Part shown: piece after piece, positions 33,890 through 43,897 of the stretch
How the letters are laid out: the number at the start of each line of letters is the position of its first letter
Numbering within the stretch: position 1 is the first letter of the stretch
The notes under the pieces: generated by a model
What the model saw: the letters and a program-made list of their open reading frames with translations, nothing else
The model's database searches: none
What the model was told of the DNA's origin: nothing
Assembly (NCBI RefSeq): GCF_001544555.2
Contig: NZ_FCOK02000031.1
Coordinates: 34,068 to 98,067 of the forward strand
Length of the DNA: 64,000 nucleotides
DNA from: Caballeronia udeis
Lineage (GTDB): Bacteria > Pseudomonadota > Gammaproteobacteria > Burkholderiales > Burkholderiaceae
Direction of reading: 5' to 3'
Program-made: the position numbers and the translations under genes

Positions 33890-35856
33890 GCTGCCTGCCG
33901 TTCGCTGCCGGGCAGCAGAAGGTGAACGCGCGCGCCGTTACCCGGTTCGCTGTCCAGCCGCAATTGCGCGCCGAGCCTGGCCGCGCGTTCACGCATGATG
34001 TGAAAACCTATATGGGCGTCGCCGCGGCTCGCGATATCGACGGGATCATAACCGTCGCCGTCATCTTCTATGGTCAGGTTGAAATCGAGGGCGTTCCTGA
34101 TCGCGATATGGACCTGCGTAGCGGACGCATGCTTGCGAACGTTCGACAACGCTTCCTGAAGAATGAACAGCACCTGCAGTTGTTGATCGGGCGGCAGGGG
34201 CAGCCCGCCCGCTTCGTCGTAGTCGAGCCTGACCAGCGCCTCCGTTTGCCGTTCGAAGCGCGTTACCGTCTCGTCCACGGCGTCGCGAAGATTGCCTGTA
34301 GCGAACTTCGTGCGGAAATTGACGAGCAGTTCACGCACGTCCTCATAACTTTCCTCAAGACCTCCGCGTAACAACGGCGCGATTTCGCGCACTTCGTTCA
34401 TGTCGTCGCGGCTCGCCGCGTCATCGAGTAAATGCAGTTGCAGCTTCAGGAAATTCAGGCTCTGCGCGATGCTGTCATGCAGTCCCTGCGCGACCAGATG
34501 ACGCTCCTGCGCGACCGCAAGCTGACGGGCGGCCGTGGCAAGACGATGATTCTGCAAGGCCGTGCCCAGATGCTTGCCGAGGGTGTCGAGCAAGCGCGTT
34601 TCCGATGGCAGCACCGCGTGGCTGTTGCGAAAGTGCAGAGAGAACGAACCCAGCGTTATGTCATGCGAGACGATGCCGAAGGCCGCGACGGCGTTGAAAC
34701 CCGCTTTGCCGCAACGGGTCGCAGGACCCGTGTCGAGCGCTTGCGGTGTGCGCAAGTCGCGCACGACCGCGAGGCCGCTGGTGGCGGCCTCGCCGCATAC
34801 GCAGGTGCTTGCCGGCATGCAGCGCTCCGCGCTCAGCAGCGGTTCGGGCAAACCTTCGGACACGACTACATGCAGGTTGTCCCCGTCTTGGGCGAGGACG
34901 CGGACGGTGCCTGCGTCGGCGTTGAACTGACGCATGACGCGTGCAAGAAAACCGCGGCACAGCACTTCGACGTCAAACGCGCCATGCAGGAATGCGGTCA
35001 TTTCGTAGAGTGCGACCAGCTCGCCGTTGCGTGTGGCAAGTTGTGCGGTTTTGTTGGTCACGCGCAGCGCCAGGTCCCCGTACAAGCTCTGAAGTTCGCT
35101 CGCCATCCGGTTGAAGCCGTGTGCGAGATGACCGAACTCGTCGCGCGACTCGACCGGCAAACGCGCGCTGAATTCGCGCTGTTCGATACGGGACAGGCCA
35201 CGCTCCAAACGTCGTACAGGCATCACGAACCACGCGTACAGCAGGTACACGATCGCGATCGTGCCTACGCACGCCAGCGCCGCAAGGGCCATTTGCCAGC
35301 GTCGCAGCCAAGCTGTCTTGCGCGCGTTTTCGCGTTCGATCATGCGGACCAGCGCATCGGCTTCCGCAACGAATGCGGGCAGCCGGGCGAGATAAAGCGA
35401 GGGGGTATCGGTTGAGCTTGACGAGTCGTGCGTGATCGCCTGTTTCAACGAGCCGTGCCAGGCTTGCGATACGGCATCCAGTTGAGCGTGGATCGCCGGC
35501 GTGGTAGGAAGGAATAATGGGCGAGCGGGGTCACCGCTTTTCAGATGGTCCAGTGTGAGATCGAGCAGGGTGCTTTGCGAACTCACGTCGGCTTTGCGGC
35601 CGGCCCGTGCTTCGTTGAGCTGGATGGCGACGTTGCCGGCCCGCATACGCAGGCTGCCGGCGTCGTTGATCGCCGCGCCCGCGCCTTCGAGCTGCCACGA
35701 GAGCCAGAGCGTGCCCGCGATCATGGAAAGGACCAATGCCAGCGCAACGCCGGACAACGTCACAATGCGCGTGGATAGCCGATAACGGAACGGTGTAGTG
35801 AGCGCGGCCGCGCGCAGGGCACCAGACGAGGCCGGATGAAGCGGGAGATCGGACAT
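33886..35856 (-). CDS. narX: NarX-type nitrate/nitrite sensor histidine kinase
   Basis: A 656-residue membrane sensor. The first membrane helix is about 28-52. Right behind it comes 'AINDAGSLRMRAGNVA', a good match to the periplasmic P-box of NarX/NarQ, whose Arg contacts nitrate. A second helix at about 230-250 is followed by HAMP, a GAF-like region (about 330-440), and a HisKA_3 domain with phospho-acceptor His460 in 'GLHDSIAQSL'. The ATPase domain has 'QEALSNVRKHA' (N-box) and 'IEDDGDGYDP'. It starts at 35856 (MSDLP). It lies 37 bases after mobB and 3' of the whole nar cluster, so it probably shares the transcript. Confidence 0.9.
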   Translation of the reverse strand: MSDLPLHPASSGALRAAALTTPFRYRLSTRIVTLSGVALALVLSMIAGTLWLSWQLEGAGAAINDAGSLRMRAGNVAIQLNEARAGRKADVSSQSTLLDLTLDHLKSGDPARPLFLPTTPAIHAQLDAVSQAWHGSLKQAITHDSSSSTDTPSLYLARLPAFVAEADALVRMIERENARKTAWLRRWQMALAALACVGTIAIVYLLYAWFVMPVRRLERGLSRIEQREFSARLPVESRDEFGHLAHGFNRMASELQSLYGDLALRVTNKTAQLATRNGELVALYEMTAFLHGAFDVEVLCRGFLARVMRQFNADAGTVRVLAQDGDNLHVVVSEGLPEPLLSAERCMPASTCVCGEAATSGLAVVRDLRTPQALDTGPATRCGKAGFNAVAAFGIVSHDITLGSFSLHFRNSHAVLPSETRLLDTLGKHLGTALQNHRLATAARQLAVAQERHLVAQGLHDSIAQSLNFLKLQLHLLDDAASRDDMNEVREIAPLLRGGLEESYEDVRELLVNFRTKFATGNLRDAVDETVTRFERQTEALVRLDYDEAGGLPLPPDQQLQVLFILQEALSNVRKHASATQVHIAIRNALDFNLTIEDDGDGYDPVDIASRGDAHIGFHIMRERAARLGAQLRLDSEPGNGARVHLLLPGSERQAA

Positions 35857-35893
35857 GGAACTGCGTGCTTGCGCGGCCGGAATGCAAAGGGCG

Positions 35894-36448
35894 TTAATTA
35901 TCCGGCGTGCCGGCGTCCAATAGCGAGAGCCCGACTGTTTTACATATGAACTCACCAATACCGCCAACGTCCGCCAGTGGCAGAAGCGGGATTGCGGGTG
36001 CGTCATGAAGACGCGGGGCGTCGTTGGTGGCGATCGCGAGGATTGCCGTATCGATCAGATACAGAGGGTCGCGGCCGGCCTCGGGACGCACGACTTCGAG
36101 ACGCGGCAGGGCCTCGCGCGTGAAGCCTTCCACCAGCGTCAGGTCTGCCGGCGCAAGCCGCGCAACCAGATCCGCTAACGGCGGCTCGGGCGCGTCATGC
36201 AGTTCCCGCACGATGGCGTACCGGTAGGGCGAGGCGATCAGCACCTCGCCCGCGCCGGCCGTGCGGAAGCGTGCGCTGTCCTTGTCCGGCGGCTCGAGCT
36301 CGATTGAGTGATGACTGTGTTTCACCACGTTCACGACCAGTCCGCGCGCGCGGAACCAGGGCAGCAGCGCTTCGATCAACGTTGTCTTGCCCTGTCCCGA
36401 ACGCCCGCAAATGCCGAAGATGCGCAGCTTCGCCGCTGCTTCTGTCAT
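35894..36448 (-). CDS. mobB: Molybdopterin-guanine dinucleotide biosynthesis adaptor MobB
   Basis: A 184-residue GTP-binding protein of the MobB family. It has 'FGICGRSGQGKTTLIEALL' with a Walker A at about 15-23, 'NVVKHSHHSIELEPPDKDSARFRTAGA', and 'DLTLVEGFTREALPRLEVVRP', all typical. MobB helps MobA attach GMP to molybdopterin to form the bis-MGD cofactor, which is what NarG uses. Its ATG overlaps the stop of the isomerase gene (ATGA, 36445-36448), so it is coupled to the nar operon. A second start seven codons upstream (36469) is possible. Having it inside the nar unit ties cofactor supply to nitrate reductase production. Confidence 0.9.
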   Translation of the reverse strand: MTEAAAKLRIFGICGRSGQGKTTLIEALLPWFRARGLVVNVVKHSHHSIELEPPDKDSARFRTAGAGEVLIASPYRYAIVRELHDAPEPPLADLVARLAPADLTLVEGFTREALPRLEVVRPEAGRDPLYLIDTAILAIATNDAPRLHDAPAIPLLPLADVGGIGEFICKTVGLSLLDAGTPDN

Positions 36449-37194
36449 GTCGCTACCCCGTTTTTCCATCCTTGAATATTAGCGCGTGACACGGCTTCCA
36501 TCACATAACGCCGCTCGGCGAGATCGCGCAGTGCCTGCGACATGGCGACGCGAATACGCAGTTCGACCTGATCGAACGGCAGCACCATGCCCGGCGACTT
36601 CTCGTGAACCCGGATGATATGGAAGCCGAACTCCGTTTCCACCAGCACAGGGCAAAGGGTACCCGCGGGCGCGGCAAACACCGCGCTTTCGAATGCCACC
36701 GCCGTGTCACCGCGTCCGACCTCGCCAAGCGCGCCGCCATCCACGCCCGAGGGGCAATTCGACAACGTACGCGCAAAGTGGACGAAGCGCAGTTCGAGGT
36801 CGTCGCTGTGCAACAGTTCATCGAGTGTTTGTTGAGCCCGTTGGCGCAGCGCCACCAGGTCCACTTTCTCCGTCACCTGGAACAGGATATGACTCACCCT
36901 CGCGCGCTCGTTTACCCGCCAGCGCTCCAGGTCCGCCAGATAGTGGCGCTCGCACTCTTCATGCGTGGGCACCGCAGCTTTAGCGAGCTGGTGATCGAGC
37001 AACGCTTCGATCATGGCCTCGTCGCCCTGAGTCGCAGCGACGATCTGCAGCCGAGCCGCTTCGTCGAGCAATACGCGGCGCAGTACAGCCGCGGTCAGGG
37101 CTGCCGGCTTTGAATCGGGGGTGTCTGCATAAGCCGGCATTTCGCGCTCCAGGTCCGTATCGGCGAGTTCCACGCCGTTGACGATTATTGCCAT
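36445..37194 (-). CDS. Parvulin-type peptidyl-prolyl isomerase in the nar operon
   Basis: A 249-residue PpiC/SurA-like protein. The N-terminal half is helical, and the parvulin domain runs from 'ARVSHILFQV' near residue 96 to 'FGFHIIRVHEKSPG' near 205, with 'GGALGEVGRGD' between. There is no signal peptide, so it should be cytoplasmic. Similar genes sit behind narI in several beta- and gammaproteobacteria and resemble NifM, the nitrogenase accessory isomerase. A role in folding or maturing the NarGHI subunits is inferred from this position. It lies 20 bases behind narI with a perfect GGAGGAG ribosome site and overlaps mobB. Confidence 0.85.
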   Translation of the reverse strand: MAIIVNGVELADTDLEREMPAYADTPDSKPAALTAAVLRRVLLDEAARLQIVAATQGDEAMIEALLDHQLAKAAVPTHEECERHYLADLERWRVNERARVSHILFQVTEKVDLVALRQRAQQTLDELLHSDDLELRFVHFARTLSNCPSGVDGGALGEVGRGDTAVAFESAVFAAPAGTLCPVLVETEFGFHIIRVHEKSPGMVLPFDQVELRIRVAMSQALRDLAERRYVMEAVSRANIQGWKNGVAT

Positions 37195-37214
37195 GATGTT
37201 CTCCTCCGAACGGG

Positions 37215-37892
37215 TCAGCGCGGCCGCACGAGCTGCCATGCGCGGCTCAGGTACGTGACGGAAGCGAAGCCGCTCCAGACGTGCACGAGCCGGGTGAAAG
37301 GGAAGATCACGAACAGCGACATGCCCATGAACAGATGCATCCGGAATACGAATGGTGCGGCCGCCACGTACTGCGCTGCGTCGCCGCGGAAGGTGACGAC
37401 GTGCTGTGCCCAGGTCATGAGCTGGACCATCATATGGCCTTCCATGTGATTGGCTGATTCCCGGATCGTCGACAAACCGAGCAGCAGTGTAACGAGAATC
37501 CACAGCAGCAGCACCTTGTCGCCGGTGCGGGTCACGGCGGAAATTCGCGCGTTGCTGATTCGCCGGTGAATCAGGATGACGAGACCGGCGAGACACAGGG
37601 AGCCCATCACGCCGCCTGCGATCATCGCAACGGCTTGTTTTGTGCCATGCCCGATTCCGAGCCAGTCCCAGACAGCCACCGGCGTGAGCAGGCCGGCAAG
37701 ATGCCCGAAGAAGAGCCCGAGAATACCGACGTGGAACAGGATGCTGCCGAGCCGCAGATTGCCGCGATGAAGCAACTGCGAGCTATCGGCTTTCCATGTG
37801 TACTGTTCGCGCTCGAAGCGCGCGAGGCTGCCGAACAGAAACACGGCCGCCGCGATGTACGGATAAATGCCGAACAAAAATTGATTGAGCAT
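37215..37892 (-). CDS. narI: Respiratory nitrate reductase gamma subunit (cytochrome b)
   Basis: A 225-residue inner-membrane diheme cytochrome b that takes electrons from quinol and passes them to NarH. Five hydrophobic segments are visible. Heme-ligand histidines are in 'ILFHVGILGLFFGHLAG' (about residues 53-65) and in the last part 'FRMHLFMGM' and 'RLVHVWSG', the positions used in E. coli NarI. Length equals the E. coli protein (225). It follows narJ by 18 bases. Confidence 0.94.
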   Translation of the reverse strand: MLNQFLFGIYPYIAAAVFLFGSLARFEREQYTWKADSSQLLHRGNLRLGSILFHVGILGLFFGHLAGLLTPVAVWDWLGIGHGTKQAVAMIAGGVMGSLCLAGLVILIHRRISNARISAVTRTGDKVLLLWILVTLLLGLSTIRESANHMEGHMMVQLMTWAQHVVTFRGDAAQYVAAAPFVFRMHLFMGMSLFVIFPFTRLVHVWSGFASVTYLSRAWQLVRPR

Positions 37893-37910
37893 GAACGTGG
37901 TCCCTGGAAC

Positions 37911-38576
37911 TCAGTTGGCCGTAGCAGGCGGTCGCGGATGGAAGTGCATCGGCTGGGCGAGCGGCGTGGGCATGGATGGCGCGAGCAACGGTTCGACCCC
38001 GTCGGCGCCAGGGCCGAAACGCTCGAGCGCCTCGTCCATGTCGCGGATCGGCGGCACCTCGGCGGCTTGCGGCACGACATCCGTCATTGACCGCAGCACG
38101 GTGAATACGCCCGCGTAGGGACTCGTGTCGCGTGCAAGACGGTCGCCCAGCGCCGCCAGAACATGGATGGCCTCATCAAGCAGCAAACGCGCTTCTGCGG
38201 GATCAATGTTCCCCAGCACCTCGAGAAACAGCGGCACATGGTCGGGTAGTTCATTGGTCGCCATCTCCAGACCCAGCCGGCGATATTCATCCAGCAGATC
38301 GACCATTGCCTGCCCACGATCGCGGCTTTCGCCGTGAACGTGTTCGAACAGATGCAGCGAGTGCGCAGGATTGCGGTCGAAGGTTGCCACGTAGTTCTCC
38401 TGCAACTCGATCAACGGATGCTCCTTAAGCAGGGCGAGCAACGGTTGCAACGCGACTTGTCCGGCCTCAGGGAGGGTCTTGAGTTCTCGCCCGATCTCGT
38501 TCATTGCTTCGATCAGTTCGGGTTCCGGATAGTCGAGCAAGGTCGAGAGCAACGTGTAAATGGATGTTTCGCTCAC
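37911..38576 (-). CDS. narJ: Nitrate reductase assembly chaperone
   Basis: A 221-residue cytoplasmic chaperone of the NarJ/TorD family. It is all-helical, opening 'YTLLSTLLDYPEPELIEAM', with 'YVATFDRNPAHSLHLFEHVHGESRDRGQAM' (about 62-91) which is the signature region. NarJ holds the NarGH complex until the molybdenum cofactor is in and docking to NarI is possible. Its start overlaps the narH stop by four bases. The C-terminal 35 residues are Pro-rich and poorly conserved. Confidence 0.93.
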   Translation of the reverse strand: MSETSIYTLLSTLLDYPEPELIEAMNEIGRELKTLPEAGQVALQPLLALLKEHPLIELQENYVATFDRNPAHSLHLFEHVHGESRDRGQAMVDLLDEYRRLGLEMATNELPDHVPLFLEVLGNIDPAEARLLLDEAIHVLAALGDRLARDTSPYAGVFTVLRSMTDVVPQAAEVPPIRDMDEALERFGPGADGVEPLLAPSMPTPLAQPMHFHPRPPATAN

Positions 38577-40126
38577 GATGCAGCCTCCGTTCTCTTGCGT
38601 GACTTCGGCATGTCCGCGAACACCACGCTACCTTGCGGTTTCTTGCCGAACAACGATCCATCAGATACACCGCCCGAGCAGCCGTTACCGAACGTAAAGC
38701 CGCAACTGCTCTTATCGTTGAAGCTGTCTTCGACCTGTTCCTTATGCGATGAGGGCACCACGAACCGATCCTCGTAGTTGGCGATTGCCATCGTCTGGTA
38801 CATGTCCTCCACTTGCGCGGGCGTGAGGTTCAGGCCCTCCAGCAATGCAGGTTCCGCGCGGCCGTGTACGACCTCGGCGCGTTTGAACGCGCGCATGGCG
38901 AGCATGCGTTCCAGTGCGGACGTGACCGGCGCTTCATCGCCGGCGGTCAGCAGGTTCGCCAGGTACTTCACTGGAATACGCAGGCTCTTCACATCCGGAA
39001 TGATGCCGTCCATGCCGATATGGCCCGCGTCCGCTGCGGACTGGATAGGAGAAAGCGGGGGGATGTACCACACCATCGGCAAAGTCCGATACTCGGGATG
39101 CAGCGGAAACGCCACTTTCCATTCCACCGCCATCTTGTATACGGGAGACTTGACCGCGGCATCGAGCCAGCTTTGCGATATACCCTGCGCGAGTGCTTCG
39201 GCCTGCACAGCGGGATCATGCGGATCGAGGAACACGTCCAGTTGCGACCGATACAGGTCCTGTTCACGTTCGACCGACGCAGCGTCACCAATCTTGTCCG
39301 CGTCGTACAGCAGCACGCCAAGATAGCGAATACGCCCGACGCACGTCTCCGCACACACGGTTGGCTGACCCGCTTCAAGACGCGGATAGCAGAAGATGCA
39401 CTTCTCAGCCTTGCCGCTCTTCCAGTTGAAATAGATCTTCTTGTACGGGCAACCCGAGATGCACATGCGCCAGCCGTGGCACTTGTCCTGGTCGACGAGC
39501 ACAATGCCGTCGTCCTCGCGTTTGTACACCGAACCCGACGGGCACGACGCCACGCACGCGGGGTTCAGACAGTGCTCGCACAGGCGCGGCAGATACATCA
39601 TGAAGGTGTTCTCGAAGCTTGCGTACATGTCCTTCTGCACGTTCTCGAACAACACGTCGCGACTGCGCGAAGCAAACTCTCCGCCCAGGTCATCCTCCCA
39701 GTTCGGACCCCATTCGATCTTCTCCATCTTCTTGCCCGTGATCACGGAAACGGGCCTTGCAGTCGGCGGCGTCTCGGACAGGCGCGCCTTTTGCAAATGC
39801 TCGTAATCGAACGTGAAAGGCTCGTAGTAGTCGTCTATAGCCGGAAGGTTCGGATTGGCGAACAGGTTCGCGAGGACCTTCAGCTTCCCGCCCTGACGCG
39901 GATGAAGCTTGCCGCCGGCATCGCGGGTCCACCCGCCGCGCCACTTCGCCTGGTTCTGCCATTCCTTCGGATATCCAATACCCGGTTTGGTCTCCACGTT
40001 GTTGAACCACGCGTACTCCACGCCATCGCGCGAGGTCCACACGTTCTTGCAGGTCACGGAGCAGGTATGGCAACCGATGCATTTGTCCAGGTTCAACACC
40101 ATTGCAACTTGTGCACGGATCTTCAT
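38573..40126 (-). CDS. narH: Respiratory nitrate reductase beta subunit (iron-sulfur)
   Basis: A 517-residue electron-transfer subunit with four cysteine clusters: 'CIGCHTCSVTC' near residue 16, 'CEHCLNPACVASC' near 184, 'CHGWRMCISGC' near 217 and 'CIFCYPRLEAGQPTVCAETC' near 244. The Trp in the third cluster replaces a Cys and marks the 3Fe-4S centre, as in E. coli NarH. It should lie on the cytoplasmic face between NarG and NarI. The ATG overlaps the narG stop (ATGA), so the subunits are translated in register. Confidence 0.95.
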   Translation of the reverse strand: MKIRAQVAMVLNLDKCIGCHTCSVTCKNVWTSRDGVEYAWFNNVETKPGIGYPKEWQNQAKWRGGWTRDAGGKLHPRQGGKLKVLANLFANPNLPAIDDYYEPFTFDYEHLQKARLSETPPTARPVSVITGKKMEKIEWGPNWEDDLGGEFASRSRDVLFENVQKDMYASFENTFMMYLPRLCEHCLNPACVASCPSGSVYKREDDGIVLVDQDKCHGWRMCISGCPYKKIYFNWKSGKAEKCIFCYPRLEAGQPTVCAETCVGRIRYLGVLLYDADKIGDAASVEREQDLYRSQLDVFLDPHDPAVQAEALAQGISQSWLDAAVKSPVYKMAVEWKVAFPLHPEYRTLPMVWYIPPLSPIQSAADAGHIGMDGIIPDVKSLRIPVKYLANLLTAGDEAPVTSALERMLAMRAFKRAEVVHGRAEPALLEGLNLTPAQVEDMYQTMAIANYEDRFVVPSSHKEQVEDSFNDKSSCGFTFGNGCSGGVSDGSLFGKKPQGSVVFADMPKSRKRTEAAS

Positions 40127-43100
40127 GATGCGGCTCCTTCGCCTTCATTGAGCGGGCCTTCGAGCCACGCTATCTTCTTCATCTTGCGCACGATCACATA
40201 TTCGTCGCGATTCGAGCCCACGGTGCCGTAGTAGTTGAATCCATAGGCCTGTTGCGCATAACCGCCAATCATGTGGGTGGGTTTGAGCACAGTGCGTGTG
40301 ACCGAGTTATGAATGCCGCCGCGCATGCCGCTTGTTTCCGCGCCCGGCACGTTGACGATTTTTTCCTGCGCGTGATACATCAGGCACATGCCGCGCGGCA
40401 CGCGCTGGCTGACCACCACGCGGGCGGTCAGCGTGCCGTTGATGTTGAACACTTCCACCCAGTCGTTATCGATGAGACCGGCTTCCTTGGCTTCCGCTTC
40501 GGATACCCACACATGCGGCCCGCCACGTGAAAGCGTCAGCATGCGCAGGTTGTCCGAATACGTGGAATGGATGCCCCATTTCGGGTGCGGTGTGATCCAG
40601 TTGAGCACCAGTTCATGCTCGCCGTTCGGTTTCGCGCCGAGCATTGCGGTAACGGTCTTCGTATCAATAGCCGGGCGATACACGCACGAGCCCTCACCGA
40701 AGTCCAGCATCCAGCGATGGTCCTGATAGAACTGCTGGCGGCCCGTCAGCGTGCGCCATGGGATCAGTTCATGCACGTTCGTATAACCGGCGTTGTAGCT
40801 GACTTCCTCGGACTCGAGCCCGGACCACGTTGGCGCGGAGATGATCTTGCGCGGCTGCGCCTGGACATCGCGGAAACGGATCTTGTCGTGCTCGCGGCCC
40901 GCGGCGAGGTGCGCGTGCTCGCGTCCCGTGATCTTCGACAACGCTTGCCATGCCTTCACCGCCACGTGACCGTTGGTTTCGGGCGCGAACGTGAGGATCA
41001 TTTCGGCTGCGTCAATCGCGGTGTCCAGACGTGGCCGTCCCTGGCTCACGCCTGCTTCCGTTACCGTGCGCGTGATGTGCGCGAGTTCGTCCACTTCGTG
41101 CGCGCTGTTCCAGTTGATGCCCTTGCCGCCGTTGCCTTGCGTGTCGAGCAGGGGACCCACCGACGTGAACTTGCGATACACGTCCTTGTAGTTGCGTTCA
41201 ACCACCGTCATGGACGGTGCTGTCTTGCCGGGGATGAGGTCGCACTCGCCTGCGCGCCAGTCTTTCGGTTCGAACGGCTGGCCAAGTTCGCCGGGGGTGT
41301 CATGCATGAGCGGCGTGCAGACCAGGTCCGTGCGCGTGCCCAAGTGCTCGCCGCCAATCTCGGCGAATTTTTCGGCGATGCCCTTATAGATTTCCCAGTC
41401 GCTCTTGCTTTCCCACAACGGTTGCACGGCTTCGGACAACGGATGAATGAACGGATGCATGTCCGATGTATTCAGGTCGTCCTTCTCGTACCACGTGGCG
41501 GTGGGCAGCACGATATCGCCGTAGAGGCACGTTGTACTCATGCGGAAGTCGAGCACGGTGAGCAGGTCGAGCTTGCCTTCGGCCGCATTTCGTACGGTGA
41601 CTTGAGCCGGCATGAGCGCGTCGCTTTCGTCGGAGAAGAGGGCGTTCTGCGTGCCCAGCAGATACTTCAGGAAGTATTCATGACCCTTGCCTGAACTGCC
41701 CAGAATGTTCGAACGCCAGACGAACATGTTGCGCGGGAAGTTGACGGGGTTGTCGGGGTCATCGCAGGAGAACTGCAACGTACCCGACTTCAGGCGACCT
41801 ACAACGTAGTCGATCGGTTTCATACCGGCACGTGCCGCTTCGTCCGTCAGGTCGAGCGGATTCGCGCCCAGTTGCGGCGCGCTCGGCAACCAGCCCATGC
41901 GTTCGGACTTGGCGTTCATGTCGAGCATGGCCAGGTTCGCGTACTTCGCTTTGTTCGCGGTAGGCGCGAGGACTTCGTCGAGGGCGAGCTTCTCGTGACG
42001 CCACTGGCTCGCATGGTTATAGAAGAACGACGTGCCGTTCATCTGGCGCGGCGGCTTCGACCAGTCGAGCGCGAACGCAAGCGGCGCCCAGCCGAATTGC
42101 GGCCGCAGCTTTTCCTGGCCGACGTAATGAGCCCAGCCGCCGCCGCTTTTACCCACGCAACCGCACATCATCAGCAGGTTGATGATGCCGCGATAGATCA
42201 TGTCGTTGTGGTACCAGTGGTTGAGCGCCGCGCCCACGATCACCATGCTTTTGCCATGCGTCTGATGAGCGTTGGTAGCAAACTCTCGCGCTACCTGGAT
42301 CACGAGATTGCGCGGAACCGTGGTGTGCTTTTCCTGCCAAGCGGGCGTGTAGGGAACATCGTCGTCGTAGCTTTGCGCGACGTTCGGTCCGCCCAGTCCC
42401 TGATCCACACCGTAATTCGCCAGTTGCAAATCGAACACGGTTGCAACGAGGGCGCTTGTGCCGTCCGCGAGCGTCACGCGACGCGCGGGAACGTGACGTT
42501 CAAGCAACGCGTTGTGTTCGCTGCCGAAGTAGGGGAAACCGACGGCGACGACTTCATCGTGCGCACCTGCATCGATCAACGAGACACACGGGTCGATCGC
42601 TCGTCCGCTGCCGCCATCCTTGAGTTCGAGATTCCAGCGGCCGACCTTCTGGCCGTCGTTGTGCGCGGCTTCGTTCCAGCGAAACCCGATAGTGCCGTTA
42701 GGCGCGACGATCTCGCCGCTTTCGGCGTCGATCACCAGCGTCTTCCATTGCGCGTTGTTGGCTTCGTCGAGGTTGTTGGCGAGATGCGAGGCGCGCAGGA
42801 AGTGATCGGGAACGAGCAAACCGTCGTTCTCGCGCAGCAGCACGAGCATGGGCATGTCGGTGTATTGCTTGATGTAGTCGCGAAAGTACGCGGACCTGGC
42901 ATGCGCGTTGGCGGCGTGAAACTCCGTCAACACGACGTGGCCCATCGCCATGGCGAGCGCGGCGTCGGTGCCTTGCCTGGGCGCGAGCCAGATGTCGCCG
43001 AACTTCACCATCTCGCCGAAATCCGACGAGACCGCGACGGTCTTCGTGCCCTTGTAGCGCACCTCGGTATAGAAATGGGCATCGGGTGTGCGGGTCTGCG

Positions 43101-43869
43101 GAATGTTCGACCCCCACACCATCAGATAGGTGGAGTTGTACCAGTCCGCGGATTCCGGCACATCGGTCTGCTCGCCCCAAACCTGCGGCGAAGCGGGCGG
43201 CAGGTCGCAGTACCAGTCGTAGAACGACAGGCACACGCCGCCGATCAGGCTCAGGTAACGCGAGCCTGCCGCATACGACACCATCGACATGGCGGGAATG
43301 GGCGAGAAACCAATCACGCGATCCGGACCAAACTTGCCGATGGTGAACGCATTGGCCGCAGCGATCATTTCGTTGGCAGTGTCCCAGTCCGCGCGTACAA
43401 AGCCGCCGAGGCCGCGTACGCTCTTATAGCGTTTTGATTTGACCGGGTCCTGGCTGATCGACGCCCACGCGGCGACCGGATCGAGCGACTTGCGGGCTTC
43501 GCGCCACATCTCCATCAGGCGGCCGCGGATCATTGGATACTTCACCCGCGTCGCCGAATACACGTACCAGCTATACGACGCCCCACGCGGACAGCCGCGC
43601 GGTTCGTGATTCGGCAGGTCGGCCCGGGTGCGCGGATAGTCGGTCTGCTGCGTCTCCCAGACAATCAGCCCGCTCTTCACATAGACCTTCCACGAACACG
43701 AACCCGTGCAGTTCACGCCATGGGTGGAGCGCACGACCTTATCGTGTTGCCAGCGGTTTCTGTAAACTTCTTCCCACTTGCGGTCTTCGTTGACAACCGC
43801 ACCGTGCCTGTTCGAAAACGTCGACTGCGTGCGCTTGACGAACTTCAGGCGATCCAGAAAATGACTCAT
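40123..43869 (-). CDS. narG: Respiratory nitrate reductase alpha subunit (molybdenum)
   Basis: A 1248-residue catalytic subunit that reduces nitrate to nitrite on the cytoplasmic side, using bis-MGD molybdenum. The FS0 4Fe-4S ligands are His50, Cys54, Cys58 and Cys93, as in E. coli NarG. The segment 'ESADWYNSTY' holds the Asp that binds molybdenum. An N-terminal remnant Tat-like start (MSHFLDRLKFVKR) without cleavage is also typical. Length agrees with the family (about 1245). RBS is AGGACA. The ten-gene run narK1-narL lies in one direction with this gene as core. Confidence 0.96.
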   Translation of the reverse strand: MSHFLDRLKFVKRTQSTFSNRHGAVVNEDRKWEEVYRNRWQHDKVVRSTHGVNCTGSCSWKVYVKSGLIVWETQQTDYPRTRADLPNHEPRGCPRGASYSWYVYSATRVKYPMIRGRLMEMWREARKSLDPVAAWASISQDPVKSKRYKSVRGLGGFVRADWDTANEMIAAANAFTIGKFGPDRVIGFSPIPAMSMVSYAAGSRYLSLIGGVCLSFYDWYCDLPPASPQVWGEQTDVPESADWYNSTYLMVWGSNIPQTRTPDAHFYTEVRYKGTKTVAVSSDFGEMVKFGDIWLAPRQGTDAALAMAMGHVVLTEFHAANAHARSAYFRDYIKQYTDMPMLVLLRENDGLLVPDHFLRASHLANNLDEANNAQWKTLVIDAESGEIVAPNGTIGFRWNEAAHNDGQKVGRWNLELKDGGSGRAIDPCVSLIDAGAHDEVVAVGFPYFGSEHNALLERHVPARRVTLADGTSALVATVFDLQLANYGVDQGLGGPNVAQSYDDDVPYTPAWQEKHTTVPRNLVIQVAREFATNAHQTHGKSMVIVGAALNHWYHNDMIYRGIINLLMMCGCVGKSGGGWAHYVGQEKLRPQFGWAPLAFALDWSKPPRQMNGTSFFYNHASQWRHEKLALDEVLAPTANKAKYANLAMLDMNAKSERMGWLPSAPQLGANPLDLTDEAARAGMKPIDYVVGRLKSGTLQFSCDDPDNPVNFPRNMFVWRSNILGSSGKGHEYFLKYLLGTQNALFSDESDALMPAQVTVRNAAEGKLDLLTVLDFRMSTTCLYGDIVLPTATWYEKDDLNTSDMHPFIHPLSEAVQPLWESKSDWEIYKGIAEKFAEIGGEHLGTRTDLVCTPLMHDTPGELGQPFEPKDWRAGECDLIPGKTAPSMTVVERNYKDVYRKFTSVGPLLDTQGNGGKGINWNSAHEVDELAHITRTVTEAGVSQGRPRLDTAIDAAEMILTFAPETNGHVAVKAWQALSKITGREHAHLAAGREHDKIRFRDVQAQPRKIISAPTWSGLESEEVSYNAGYTNVHELIPWRTLTGRQQFYQDHRWMLDFGEGSCVYRPAIDTKTVTAMLGAKPNGEHELVLNWITPHPKWGIHSTYSDNLRMLTLSRGGPHVWVSEAEAKEAGLIDNDWVEVFNINGTLTARVVVSQRVPRGMCLMYHAQEKIVNVPGAETSGMRGGIHNSVTRTVLKPTHMIGGYAQQAYGFNYYGTVGSNRDEYVIVRKMKKIAWLEGPLNEGEGAAS

Positions 43870-43897
43870 TGTTGTGTCCTGTGTCGAATAGGGTGCG

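Noticed and set aside
38813..40231. 472-codon plus-strand frame inside narH
   Set aside because: Shadow of narH; no recognisable domain and no gene context.
41872..43437. 521-codon plus-strand frame inside narG
   Set aside because: Antisense shadow of narG, caused by high GC; composition is unnatural.
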